NCBI GenBank assembly: GCA_025548565.1
Contig: JAJLPB010000020.1
Span: 50,670 to 114,669 of the forward strand
Direction: 5' to 3'
DNA: 64,000 bases
From: Rugamonas sp. A1-17
GTDB lineage: Bacteria; Pseudomonadota; Gammaproteobacteria; Burkholderiales; Burkholderiaceae_D
A program made the translations under genes and the position numbers. Positions within the stretch are counted from its first letter, which is position 1. Each line of letters starts with the position of its first letter. This document shows, piece by piece, positions 16,825-26,400 of the stretch. The notes below the pieces were generated by a model. That model had not been told where the DNA came from. It saw nothing but the letters and a program-made list of their open reading frames with translations, and searched no databases.

Positions 16825-17733
16825 ATGGACCAGTTCAAGGCCATGCAGATCTTCCAGGCGGTGGCCGACTGCAAGAGTTTCACGCAGGCCGCCGAGCGGC
16901 TGGACCTGCCCAAGCCCAGCGTCACCAACGCCGTGCAGGCCATCGAACAACAGCTGGGCGTGCGCCTGCTCCAGCGCACCACGCGCAAGGTCAGCCTGAC
17001 GGTGGAAGGCGCGCAATACCTGGAGCGCTGCACCGCCCTGCTCAACGACCTCGACAACCTGAACGGCCTGTTCGCCGGCGACGGCCGCCTGCTCAGCGGC
17101 ACCGTGCGGATCGACCTGCCTGAGCGGCTGGCGCACCTGTACGTGATCCCGGCGCTGCCGGCGTTCTGCCAGCGCCATCCGCACCTGCAGCTGCGGCTGG
17201 GTTCCACCGACCGCTACGTCGACCTGGTCGGCGAAGGCATCGACTGCGCGGTGCGCGGCGGCACGCTGCGCGATTCCACGCTGGTGGCGCGCCGTGTGGC
17301 GGCGATGGAACAAATCAACGTCGCCGCGCCCGCCTACCTGGCGCGCCACGGCCGCCCGCAAACGCTGGACGACCTGCGCCACCACACGGCGGTCAATTTC
17401 TTTTCCAGCCAGAGCGGGCGCGACCTCGATTGGGAATACGTCGACGCCGACGGCGCCGCGCGCACCCTGCCGATGCGCAGCCAGGTGTCGGTCAGCGGCA
17501 CCGACGCCTACCTGGCCTGCTGCCTGGCCGGCCTGGGGCTGATCCAGATGCCGCGCCAGAGCCTGGCGCCGTTGCTGGCCTCGGGCGAACTGGAGGAAGT
17601 GCTGCCGCAATGGCGGCCGGCGCCGCTGCCGCTGAACATCGTGTACGCGCACAACCGCCACCTGTCGCCACGGGTGCGCGTGGTGGTCGATTGGCTTGCT
17701 AGTGTTCTTGAGCAACAAAATGTGTCAGAATAA
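16825..17733 (+). CDS. LysR-type transcriptional regulator
   Basis: This 302-residue regulator has an N-terminal winged helix-turn-helix at residues 1-60 (MQIFQAVADCKSFTQAAERL, then PKPSVTNAVQAIEQQLGVRL and LLQRTTRKVSLT). A linker helix and a periplasmic-binding-like effector domain from about residue 90 follow (GTVRIDLPERLA...GSTDRYVDLVGEGIDCAVR). The GEGIDCAVRGG block is typical of the subgroup that controls adjacent oxidoreductases. It is divergent from an aldo/keto reductase, its likely target. The ATG has only a weak GAGA ribosome site. The inducer is unknown. Confidence 0.9.
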   Translation: MDQFKAMQIFQAVADCKSFTQAAERLDLPKPSVTNAVQAIEQQLGVRLLQRTTRKVSLTVEGAQYLERCTALLNDLDNLNGLFAGDGRLLSGTVRIDLPERLAHLYVIPALPAFCQRHPHLQLRLGSTDRYVDLVGEGIDCAVRGGTLRDSTLVARRVAAMEQINVAAPAYLARHGRPQTLDDLRHHTAVNFFSSQSGRDLDWEYVDADGAARTLPMRSQVSVSGTDAYLACCLAGLGLIQMPRQSLAPLLASGELEEVLPQWRPAPLPLNIVYAHNRHLSPRVRVVVDWLASVLEQQNVSE

Positions 17734-17761
17734 GGGCTTCCCTCTTAGCAATCATTTCCAA

Positions 17762-19426
17762 ATGAGATACCTACTGTCGATGGCGCTGCTGGCGTTAAGC
17801 ACCGGCCACGCCCTGGCCACCGCGCCCAAGGCCGGAAAACCGGCCGAGGCGGCAACGCCGCGCATCGACGGCGAACGTCTGTTGGAGCACATCACCACGC
17901 TGGCCTCGGACGAGTTCGAAGGCCGCGCGCCGGGCACCCATGGCGAGACTGTCACCATCGACTACCTGCAACAGCAGTTCAAGAAGATGGGCCTGGCGCC
18001 GGGCAACCCGGACGGCACGTATTTGCAGCCGGTGCCGCTGGTGGCCATCTCCAGCCATCCGACGATGAGCTACATCAAGGACGGCCAGAGCAAGCAGCTG
18101 ACCTTCGGCGACGATTACGTGGCGTGGACCGCGCGCACCGACAAGAAAATCGAAGTCGCCAATTCCGAGCTGGTGTTCGTCGGCTACGGCGTGCAGGCGC
18201 CGGAATTCCAGTGGGACGACTACAAGGGCGCCGACCTGAAGGGCAAGACGCTGGTCATGCTGATCAACGACCCGCAGCTGCCCGATCCCAAGCATCCCAA
18301 GCTGCTGGACCCTGCCATGTTCGGCGGCAGCGCCACCACGCGCTACGGCCGCTGGAACTACAAATTCGAGATGGCGGCCAAGATGGGTGCGGCCGCCGCG
18401 CTGATCGTGCACGAGACCAAGCCGGCCACCTATCCGTACGAGGTGGTGCGCAACAGCTGGGGCCGCGAGAATTTCGCCCTCAAGAGCAAGACGCCCGATC
18501 CGCTGTTCCCGGCCATTCCGGGCTGGCTGCAGGGCGACCGCGCGCGCGAACTGTTCAAGGCCGCCGGCCAGGACTTCGACGCGCTCAAGCAGCAGGCGCT
18601 GTCGCGCAACTTCAAGCCGGTGCCGCTGGGCGTCAAGCTCAACGTCACGGCGCTGAACGCGTGGCGCGAGGTGGGCTCGCACAACGTGGTGGCGCGGATA
18701 CCCGGCTCCGACCCGCAGCTGAAGAACGAAGCGATCGTCTACAGCGCGCACTGGGACCACTTCGGCATCGACGACACGCTGCCGGGACCGCGCACGCAGC
18801 AGATCTTCCACGGCGCGCTGGACAACGCGGCCGGCGTCGCCGCGCTGCTGGAAATCGCGCGCGCCTACAAGGCGCTGCCGGTGGCGCCCAAGCGCACCAT
18901 CGTGTTCGTGCTGACCACGGCCGAGGAGCGCGGCCTGCTGGGTGCGCAATACTACGCGCGCAACCCGGCCTACCCGCTGAACAAGACGCTGCTGAACATC
19001 AACGTGGACGGCCTGAACATGTGGGGCCGCACGCGCGACGTCGAGTTGAGCGGCATGGGCAAATCCAGCGCCGACGATCTGGTGATCGGCATCGCCCGCG
19101 GCCAGGGGCGCAGCGTGCGGCCGGACAGCAACGCCGACTACGGCAGCTTCTACCGCGGCGACCAGTTCGAGTTTGCCCGGGGTGGCGTGCCGGTGGTATA
19201 TCTGCGCAGCAGTGCCAACTTCATCGGCAAGGCCGCCGGCTATGGCCGCGAAAAGCTGCTCAACTACAGCGTCCACCAGTACCACACCGTCAACGACACG
19301 GTGCAAGCCAAATGGGACACCAGCGGCGCGGTGGAAGACATCGAACTGCTGTTCAAAGCCGGCTACCAGGTCGCCCAAGGCAAAGACCGCCCGCAATGGA
19401 AAGACAACGCCGAATTCAAGCGCTGA
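17762..19426 (+). CDS. M28 family zinc metallopeptidase with PA domain
   Basis: This 554-residue exported peptidase has a signal peptide at residues 1-20 (YLLSMALLALSTGHALA). A PA-like insertion at about residues 120-290 precedes the M28 catalytic part. Zinc and catalytic residues sit in YSAHWDHFG (His, Asp), GALDNAAGVA (Asp), TTAEERGLLGA (Glu-Glu), NINVDGLN and HQYHTVNDT (His). Relatives are periplasmic or secreted aminopeptidases. An in-frame upstream start inside the LysR gene is less likely than this ATG, which begins the signal peptide. A palindromic repeat starts 5 bases after the stop. Confidence 0.9.
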   Translation: MRYLLSMALLALSTGHALATAPKAGKPAEAATPRIDGERLLEHITTLASDEFEGRAPGTHGETVTIDYLQQQFKKMGLAPGNPDGTYLQPVPLVAISSHPTMSYIKDGQSKQLTFGDDYVAWTARTDKKIEVANSELVFVGYGVQAPEFQWDDYKGADLKGKTLVMLINDPQLPDPKHPKLLDPAMFGGSATTRYGRWNYKFEMAAKMGAAAALIVHETKPATYPYEVVRNSWGRENFALKSKTPDPLFPAIPGWLQGDRARELFKAAGQDFDALKQQALSRNFKPVPLGVKLNVTALNAWREVGSHNVVARIPGSDPQLKNEAIVYSAHWDHFGIDDTLPGPRTQQIFHGALDNAAGVAALLEIARAYKALPVAPKRTIVFVLTTAEERGLLGAQYYARNPAYPLNKTLLNINVDGLNMWGRTRDVELSGMGKSSADDLVIGIARGQGRSVRPDSNADYGSFYRGDQFEFARGGVPVVYLRSSANFIGKAAGYGREKLLNYSVHQYHTVNDTVQAKWDTSGAVEDIELLFKAGYQVAQGKDRPQWKDNAEFKR

Positions 19427-19430
19427 ATTT

Positions 19431-19508
19431 TGGGGTCAAGTCTGACATTCGGACACGAGCTCTGCTGAAGATTATTGGGGTCAAGTCTGGCATTCGGACA
19501 CGGGCTCA
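19431..19508. repeat. Left pair of REP units flanking the RAYT gene
   Basis: Two direct copies (19431-19463 and 19476-19508) begin TGGGGTCAAGTCTGRCATTC and continue to GGACACG-[AG]-GCTC. The outer copy has TGACATT and the inner copy TGGCATT. They are mirrored by two inverted copies on the other side of the transposase gene. Confidence 0.92.
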
Positions 19509-19588
19509 GCCGTATCTGGCGGCCGGGACTGTGACGACTTCTGCGTTGCATCAGCGCCGCGCCGTCAAGCAACCGCTACATTGTGGCG

Positions 19589-20434
19589 ATGGCCCGTCCT
19601 CTCAGACTCGAATTCCCCGGTGCGCTTTATCACGTCACCTGCCGCGGCAACCGGCGTGAGCGCATCTTTCGCGATCGCATCGATCGCCTGGCCTGGCTCG
19701 CGGAAATCGAACGCGTATGCGGACGGTTTCATTTCATCGTCCACGCGTTTTGCCAGATGGCGAACCACTATCACGTGCTGATCGAGACGCCCGAAGGCAA
19801 TCTCGGGCGAGGCATGCGCCAGTTGAACAGCGCGTATTCGCAGTACTACAACCGGCGCCACGAATTGGTCGGCCACGTCATGCAGGGCCGATATCACGCC
19901 ATCCTGGTGCAAAAGGACAGCTACCTGCGCGAACTGGCGCGCTACATCGTTCTGAATCCTGTGCGTGCCGGCATGGCGTGCGCGCCCGGCGACTGGGAGT
20001 GGAGCAGCTATCGCGCGATGACTGGCGAAGCCCCGGCGGCCGCGTGGTTGGCGACCAATTGGCTGCTGGCCTGCTTCGGCCAGGATCAGATGGCGGCGCG
20101 GCTTGCCTATCACCAGTTCGTTATGGCCGGCATGCACGCGGACAGCCCGCTCAAGCAGGTGCGCTTCCGGTGCATATTGGGCGATGCCGAATTCATCGCC
20201 CGACACCGGGACGCGGCGAAGGAATCGAGGTCGGTGGAAATTGCGCGGGTGCAGCGGCGCGCGCTGGCGATGTCGCTTGACGAGTACGCATTGCGGTACA
20301 CGCGCGATGTCGCGATGGCGGAAGCCTACCGCTCCACCGCGTTTTCAATGCAGCAAATCGCCGAGCACTTCGGCGTCTCGGTCAAAACGGTGAGCCGCGC
20401 CGTCGCCGCGCTGGAACGCCGGCATAACGGCTGA
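19589..20434 (+). CDS. REP-associated tyrosine transposase (RAYT)
   Basis: This 281-residue Y1/HUH transposase is related to IS200/IS605 TnpA and of the RAYT class, which processes REP palindromes as single-stranded DNA. It starts MARPLRLEFPGALYHVTCRG. The HUH motif is in NHYHVLIE, the catalytic Tyr in LARYIVLNPVRAGM, and a WEWSSYRAM block follows. A C-terminal helix-turn-helix (MQQIAEHFGVSVKTVSRAV) is a longer-than-usual extension. The ATG at 19589 gives the standard N-terminus; a GTG two codons earlier is possible. Two REP copies lie upstream and two inverted copies downstream, and the downstream repeat begins at the stop codon. Confidence 0.93.
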   Translation: MARPLRLEFPGALYHVTCRGNRRERIFRDRIDRLAWLAEIERVCGRFHFIVHAFCQMANHYHVLIETPEGNLGRGMRQLNSAYSQYYNRRHELVGHVMQGRYHAILVQKDSYLRELARYIVLNPVRAGMACAPGDWEWSSYRAMTGEAPAAAWLATNWLLACFGQDQMAARLAYHQFVMAGMHADSPLKQVRFRCILGDAEFIARHRDAAKESRSVEIARVQRRALAMSLDEYALRYTRDVAMAEAYRSTAFSMQQIAEHFGVSVKTVSRAVAALERRHNG

Positions 20435-20507
20435 GCTCGTGTCCGAATGCCAGACTTGACCCCACCTTACGGGCTGAGCTCGTGTCCGAATGTCAGACTT
20501 GACCCCA
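20432..20507. repeat. Right pair of REP units flanking the RAYT gene
   Basis: Two inverted copies of the same unit (20432-20464 and 20475-20507). The inner copy carries the TGGCATT variant and the outer the TGACATT variant, mirroring the left pair. The inner copy includes the RAYT stop codon and the outer copy supplies the stop codon of the minus-strand thioredoxin-like gene. Confidence 0.92.
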
Positions 20508-21785
20508 GTTGAGTTTTTGGAGCTGGGCCTGGTTGCGTTGTTGGTGGGCGTCGGCGCCGGCCAGGGCGATGTCGGCGCGCAGGCCTGCGCGGGCTCGCTC
20601 GATGCGGGCGCTGTCTTGCGGCGCCAGTTCCATCAGACTGCTCAGGTAGGTGACGCCCCATTGCAGACGCGTCGCCGGTCCCACCGCCGCTTGCCAGGCT
20701 TTGCCGTACCATTCCAGCACAGCCGCGGTGTCGCCACGCCGCTTGGCGCTGGAGGCCAGGCTCAGCATGAAGTAGTACGGGGAATGCGAACGCGGTAATT
20801 CGGCCAGCAGCACTTGCTCGGCCTGCGCCGACAGGCCGGCGTCGTTCAGGGCGCTGACCGCCGTGTTGACCAGCGTGTGCCGTTCGTATGGATCGCTCGA
20901 CTCAGCCAGCGCCTCTTCCACCCGCTCGCGCACCCGCTCCTGCAGGCTTTGCGATGGCGCCAGCAGGCGGCCCAGGCGCATCTGCAGGCGCACCGCCATC
21001 AAGCGGTCCGGCGCGCCGAGCCAGAAGTCGTCGGCCCATTGCGCGGCGACCGCGCCCAGCGCGGCCACCAGTTCTTCACGCCGCGTGGCGTACTTGATCA
21101 GGTTGATGCCGCTGTTGGCCAGGATGTCCATGTTGGCGCGCGCCAGCCGCGCGTCGTCGCATACCTTCAGCAACAGCGCGGCGTTGGCTTCGGCGTCGAT
21201 GTCCTTGCCGGCCGTGGCCAGTTGCGCGTGCAGTTGCAGGCGCGCGCAGGCGTCGGTGTCGTCGCAGGCGCGCACCAGCGCCAGCAGGGTCGGCGCGAGC
21301 GCGCGCGAGCCCAGCAGGCGGCCTTCGTCGGTGTCCCACGAATAATGGCTCAGCAGCGACCATTCGCCGGCGCTGAGCTTGCGCTCGCCGGACAAGGCCG
21401 CCGCCAGCGCGCTCGATGCGCACGAGCCGGCCGTGTGCACGGCCAGCGCGTTGTCGAAGGCGGACGTGAACAGTTCGCCGTCCAGCTCGCATGGCAGGCG
21501 CGTGATTTCGCCGCCGTCCGGCGCGTACAGCACCAGCGTCGGATAGCTGCGCAGGCCGTGGCGCGCGCCCTGCGCCTGCGCGCCGGCGCTGTCGCCGTCA
21601 AGCTGACAGCAGACCACCGAGGCCGTGCGCCCGATGAACTCGTCGCGCGCGAAGATTTCGGATTTGACCCGGTTGCAGGGCGGGCACCAGACCGCGCCCC
21701 AGTACAGGAACAACGGCCGCTGCTGCGCGGCCGCCGATGCGAAGGCGGCGTCCAGGCCGCCGTGCTGCCATGCGATCGCCGCCAT
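20493..21785 (-). CDS. Thioredoxin-like domain protein with C-terminal helical repeats
   Basis: This 430-residue protein has an N-terminal thioredoxin-like domain at about residues 5-115 with the redox motif VWCPPC and a cis-Pro segment LRSYPTLVLYAPDG. The rest is an alpha-helical TPR-like region (RVEEALAESSDPYERHTLVN, VLEWYGKAWQAAV). There is no signal peptide, so it is probably cytoplasmic. The final seven residues (KLNWGQV) and the stop are encoded by the palindromic repeat, so the native C-terminus has probably been replaced. Its start lies 5 bases after the folE stop, so the two are likely cotranscribed. The specific role is unknown. Confidence 0.72.
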   Translation of the reverse strand: MAAIAWQHGGLDAAFASAAAQQRPLFLYWGAVWCPPCNRVKSEIFARDEFIGRTASVVCCQLDGDSAGAQAQGARHGLRSYPTLVLYAPDGGEITRLPCELDGELFTSAFDNALAVHTAGSCASSALAAALSGERKLSAGEWSLLSHYSWDTDEGRLLGSRALAPTLLALVRACDDTDACARLQLHAQLATAGKDIDAEANAALLLKVCDDARLARANMDILANSGINLIKYATRREELVAALGAVAAQWADDFWLGAPDRLMAVRLQMRLGRLLAPSQSLQERVRERVEEALAESSDPYERHTLVNTAVSALNDAGLSAQAEQVLLAELPRSHSPYYFMLSLASSAKRRGDTAAVLEWYGKAWQAAVGPATRLQWGVTYLSSLMELAPQDSARIERARAGLRADIALAGADAHQQRNQAQLQKLNWGQV

Positions 21786-21790
21786 GCCGC

Positions 21791-22357
21791 TTACGACTCG
21801 CGTGCCAGCGCCAGGAATTCGGTGCGCATCGCCAGGTTGGGCTGCAGCTCGCCAAGCATGGCGGAGGTGACGGTCTCTTCGCCCGGCGTGCGGATGCCGC
21901 GGCTTTCCATGCACAGGTGGCGGCATTTGACCACCACGCCGACCGCCTTCGGTTCCAGCACTTCCATCAGCGCGTTGGCGATCTGCATGGTCATGCGTTC
22001 CTGCACCTGCAGGCGCTTGGCGAAGCAGTCCACCAGCCGGGTCAGCTTGGACAGGCCGACGATCTTGCCGTTCGGGACGTAGCCGACCGTGGCCTTGCCG
22101 AAGAACGGCGCCAGGTGGTGTTCGCAGTGGCTGTAGACCGGGATGCCGCGCACGACGATCAGCTCGTTGTACTGCTCGGCGCCGTCTTCGAAGGCCTTCA
22201 GCAGCTCGACCGGGTCCTGGCCGTAGCCGGAGGTCCAGTGTTTCCATGCTTTGGAGACGCGGGCCGGGGTTTCCAGCAGGCCCGGACGGTCGGGATCTTC
22301 ACCGAAACTGGCGATCAGACGACGCCAGTCGCCTTCCGAAAATTCTTTTTGAGACAT
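21791..22357 (-). CDS. folE: GTP cyclohydrolase I
   Basis: This 188-residue enzyme converts GTP to 7,8-dihydroneopterin triphosphate, the first step of folate/pterin synthesis. Zinc ligands are visible in YSHCEHHLAPF (Cys/His) and in VVKCRHLCMESRG. The other signatures are YVPNGKIVGLSKLTRLVD, QVQERMTMQIANAL and the C-terminal RTEFLAL. Length and motif order are canonical. A poly-A tract and AAGGTG precede the ATG. It lies between nudC (upstream on the same strand) and the thioredoxin-like gene. Confidence 0.96.
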   Translation of the reverse strand: MSQKEFSEGDWRRLIASFGEDPDRPGLLETPARVSKAWKHWTSGYGQDPVELLKAFEDGAEQYNELIVVRGIPVYSHCEHHLAPFFGKATVGYVPNGKIVGLSKLTRLVDCFAKRLQVQERMTMQIANALMEVLEPKAVGVVVKCRHLCMESRGIRTPGEETVTSAMLGELQPNLAMRTEFLALARES

Positions 22358-22418
22358 GTTGAAACACCTTTTTTTTACGATTGCCGACAGTATATAGAAA
22401 TCCGCGGCAAGCCACCCA

Positions 22419-23237
22419 CTACCGCCCCGGCCGGTGGGCCCTCAGCAGCTCGGCGGCGATCGATACGGTGACCGTCATGTCCGGCCATTCGTCGTCCGCG
22501 CCGAACCAGCGGGCGTCGGCGATTTCGTTCTGGTCGACGCGGATCTCGCCGTCCAGGTACTCGGCGGTGTAGGCGATCATCAGCGAGTGCGGGAACGGCC
22601 ACGACTGGCTGCCGAAGTATTTCAGGTTGTGCACCCGCAGCCCGACCTCCTCGTACACCTCGCGGTGCACCGCCTCCTCGATCGACTCGCCCGCCTCCAG
22701 GAAGCCGGCCAGCGCGGTGTAGCGCTTGTACGGCGCGTTGGCGTGCATGGCCAGCAGCACCTGGTCGCCCTTGCGCACCAGCACCATCATGGCCGGCGAG
22801 ATGCGCGGATAGGCGCTCATGCCGCAGCTCGGGCATTGGTAGCAGCGCTCGCCTTCGAGCTGGCGCATCGGCGTGGCGCAGGCGCCGCAGTAGCGGTGGG
22901 TGCGCGCCCATTCGGCCAGCTGGCTGGCGCGTCCGGCCAGCGCCACGAAGCCTTCGTCGAGAACGCCGAACAGCGAGCGCAGGCCGTGATAGCCGTATTC
23001 CGGTCCCGGCAATTCCGGCTGGTCGACCCACGCCAGCTGGTAGTAGCGGCCTTCCCACAAACCCAGCGCGTGGAAGCGCTCGGCCGGCAGCTTCAGCGCC
23101 GCCACCGCCTCGCGGCCGGGCAGGCCGAGGATTTCGTTGCGCAAAAGCAACTCTCCGCGGTGGAACACGAAAGTTAATGGATCGTCATGGTCCTGGGGGC
23201 GGATCAGCGGGCTAAATGTGGCGGGAGTCAGCAACAT
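22419..23237 (-). CDS. nudC: NAD(+) diphosphatase / NADH pyrophosphatase
   Basis: This 272-residue Nudix hydrolase cleaves NAD(H) to NMN(H) and AMP and, in E. coli, removes NAD caps from RNA. A zinc ribbon at about residues 110-135 (YCGACATP then CYQCPSCGM) precedes the Nudix box GFLEAGESIEEAVHREVYEE. The NudC-specific SQSWPFPHSLMIAY block follows. The ATG at 23235-23237 is preferred to an upstream TTG. The gene precedes folE on the same strand with a 61-base gap. Confidence 0.93.
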   Translation of the reverse strand: MLLTPATFSPLIRPQDHDDPLTFVFHRGELLLRNEILGLPGREAVAALKLPAERFHALGLWEGRYYQLAWVDQPELPGPEYGYHGLRSLFGVLDEGFVALAGRASQLAEWARTHRYCGACATPMRQLEGERCYQCPSCGMSAYPRISPAMMVLVRKGDQVLLAMHANAPYKRYTALAGFLEAGESIEEAVHREVYEEVGLRVHNLKYFGSQSWPFPHSLMIAYTAEYLDGEIRVDQNEIADARWFGADDEWPDMTVTVSIAAELLRAHRPGR

Positions 23238-23298
23238 GGCAGGGAGGCTCGGGTTGTATCGCAAGCCACGATCTTACAGTGTTTCCTAAATGCTTACT

Positions 23299-23327
23299 TT
23301 GACCGTGAGAATTGATGACAATTTGAT
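23299..23327 (+). promoter_or_regulatory. Candidate sigma-70 promoter for the giant octad protein
   Basis: TTGACC (23299-23304) and TTTGAT (23322-23327) are separated by 17 bases in an AT-rich leader. The leader runs 119 bases to the start codon and ends with AAGGAG 10 bases before the ATG. The rest of the 208-base gap from nudC shows nothing else recognisable. Confidence 0.35.
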
Positions 23328-23445
23328 GACCGAAAACGCGCTAAGTCATTGTTTTCAGACCAAGATTTACACTACTTTTAGCCCTTTGCTTACTGTATGA
23401 CATCGTTTGGCGGTACTATATATTTCCGTAAGGAGACTATTTCAC

Positions 23446-26400
23446 ATGCCATCACTCGTACCTGGTTTAAACACCGACCAAATCGCCAGCCTGCAGACCA
23501 ATCAGATCGCTTTACTGACGACTGCGGATATCGTGCTGCTCTCCACTTTGCAGATGACCGCATGGAGCACCGATCAGCTTGCCGCGTTTGGCACCAGCCA
23601 GTTACGGGCGCTGTCCACCCAGAACCTGCAGGCGCTCAACACGCAGCAGCTGGGCTACGGCCTCACCACCAAACAGATCGCGGCGCTGACCACCGGCCAG
23701 ATCGTCAGCCTGAGCACCAACCAGCTGGTCAACGGCCTCACCACCGACCAGTTCGCCGCGCTGGCGACCGTGCAGGTGGCCGCGCTCGGCACGCAACAAC
23801 TGTCCCTGGTCGGCACCGGCGACATCGCCGCGCTGCGCAGCGCCCAGCTGGTGGCGCTGAACACCGCGCAGGTGCGCGCGCTCGGCACCGACCAGATCGC
23901 CGCCCTGAGCAGCAGCCAGACCGCCGCGCTGCAGACCCGCCAGATCGCCGCCCTCTCCAGCAACCAGCTGGCCAGCATCGATACCGACGACATCGCCGCG
24001 CTGAGCACGCAGCAACTGATCGCCCTGGGCACCAGCCTGCTGGGCGCGCTGACCACGGCGCAGATGGCCGCGCTGCGCACCGCGCAAAGCAGCAGCCTGT
24101 CGACCCAGCAGATCAGCGCCCTCGGCAGCGACCAGCTGGCCGCGCTGGGCACCGACGGCTTCGCCGCGCTCAAGACCGCGCAGATCGCCGCGCTGACCAC
24201 CAGGCAGTTCACCGCCCTCAGCACCGACCAGATCGTCGCGCTGACCACCGCGCAGACCGCCGCGCTGACCACGCTGCAGCTGAGCCAGATGTCCAGCGCC
24301 CAGCTGGCCGCGATGGAGACCCAGGACTTCGCCGCGCTCAAGAGCCAGCAGCTGAACGCGCTGAGCACGGTGACCACCGCCGTGCTCAGCACCGACCAGA
24401 TCGCCGCGCTCACCACGGCCCAGGTCGCCGCGCTGCGCAGCGGCCAGCTGCGCGCCCTGTCCACCGACCAGATCGTCGCGCTCACCACGGCCCAGGCGGC
24501 CGCGCTGGGCACGGCGCAGATCGTCGTGCTGACCTCGGACCAGGTGGCGGCCATTGAAACCCGCGACCTGGCCGCGATGAAGACCGCGCAGGTGGCGGCC
24601 TTCACCACCGCCCAGATCAACGCGCTGGGCACGGCCCAGCTGGCCAGCCTGGGCACCGCGCAGGCGGCCGGCCTGGCCACGCAGCAGCTGGCCGCGATGA
24701 GCACCACCCTGCTGGCCGCGATGGCCACGCAGGACCTGGCCGCGCTGCGCACGCTGCAGATCGCCGCGCTGGCCACCGGCGGCGTGGCCGCGCTGGGCAC
24801 CGACCAGATCGCCGCGTTGAGCTCGCTGCAACTGGGCGCGCTGAAGACCGCGCAAGTGGCCGCGCTCGGCACCGACCAGATCGCCGTATTGAGCACCGCC
24901 CAGATCGGCGGCCTGGCCTCGCAGCAGGTGGCCGCGCTGTCGACCAATCAACTGAGCGCGCTGAGCACCGCCAACCTGGCCGCGCTGAAAACGCAGCAGC
25001 TGGCCGCCATGGGCACCAGCCTGATCGCCGCGCTCAGCACCGACCAGGTCGCCGCGCTGAAGACCGCGCAAGCCAACGTCCTCAGCTCGCTGCAACTGTC
25101 GGCGCTGAGCAGCGACCAGCTTGGCGCGTTGAGCACCCAGGACCTGGCCGCGCTGCGCACCCAGCAGCTGGGCGGCCTGAGCACCAGCAACGTCCGCAGC
25201 CTGAGCACCGACCAGGTCGCCGCGCTGAGCACCGCGCAGGTGGCCGCGCTGAGCACCCAGCAAACCGGCGCGCTCGACACCGACCAGATCGTCAGCCTGA
25301 CCACGGCCCAAGCCGCCTCGCTGACCACGCGCCAGCTGGCCGCGCTGGGCACCGGCCAGCTGGCCGCGATGGAAACCCGCGACCTGGCCGCGCTGAGGAC
25401 GGCCCAGCTGGCCGCGCTGGGCAGCGCCCAGATCGGCGCGCTGACCACCGACCAGGTCGTCGGCCTGGGCTCGCAGCAGGTGGCCTCACTGGCCACCCAG
25501 CAGATCGCCGCGCTCACCACCGACCAGGCGGCCGCGATGGAAACCCAGGACCTGGTGGCGCTGAAATCGCAGCAGGCCGCCGCGCTGAGCAGCAACGCCG
25601 TGGCCGCGCTGACCACGGCGCAGTTCGGCGCGCTGGCCAGCGTCCAGCTGAGCAATTTCACCACCGCCCAGATCGCCGCGCTGACCACCGACCAGATCGT
25701 CGCGCTGACCACCGCCCAGGCCGCCGCGCTCAGCACACGCGAGGTCGCCGCGCTGTCGACCAACCAGCTCAACGCGCTGGAAACGCAGGACTTCGCCGCG
25801 CTCAAGACCGCGCAGATCGCCGCCCTCACCACGGCCCAGGTGGCCGCGCTGGGCACCGACCTGATCGTCGCCCTCACCACCGCCCAGGCCGGCGCGCTGA
25901 CGCCGGGCCAGCTCAACGCGCTGAGCACCGACCAGCTGGCCGCGATGGAAACCCAGGACTTCGCCGCGCTGCAAACCAGCCAGCTGCTGGGCCTGGGCAC
26001 CAAGGCCATCGCGCTGCTGACCGTGGGCCAGGTGGCCGCGCTCAAGACCGCGCAGATCGCCCAGCTGACCTCCGACCAGATCCGCGTGCTCAACTCGACC
26101 CAGCTGGGCGCGCTGAACACCGCGCAGGTGAACGCCCTCAGCACCGCCCAGATCGGCTACCTGCTGACCGAGCAGGTGGCCGCGCTCACCACGGCCGACT
26201 GGGCCTCGCTGAAATCAAGCCAGCTCAACGCGCTGAGCTCGAACCAGCTGGCCGCCGTCACCACCGACCAGATCGTCGCGCTGACCTCGCTGCAAGCGGG
26301 CGCGCTGGCGACCCAGCACGTGGCGCTGCTGTCGACCGACCAGGTCGTCGCACTGGAAACGCAAGACCTGGCCGCGCTCAAGACGCAGCAGGTGGTCGCG

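Noticed and set aside
15721..17718. Minus-strand frame extending upstream of the aldo/keto reductase through the LysR gene
   Set aside because: The reductase starts at the GGAG-preceded ATG at 16719. The upstream part is antisense to a convincing LysR gene.
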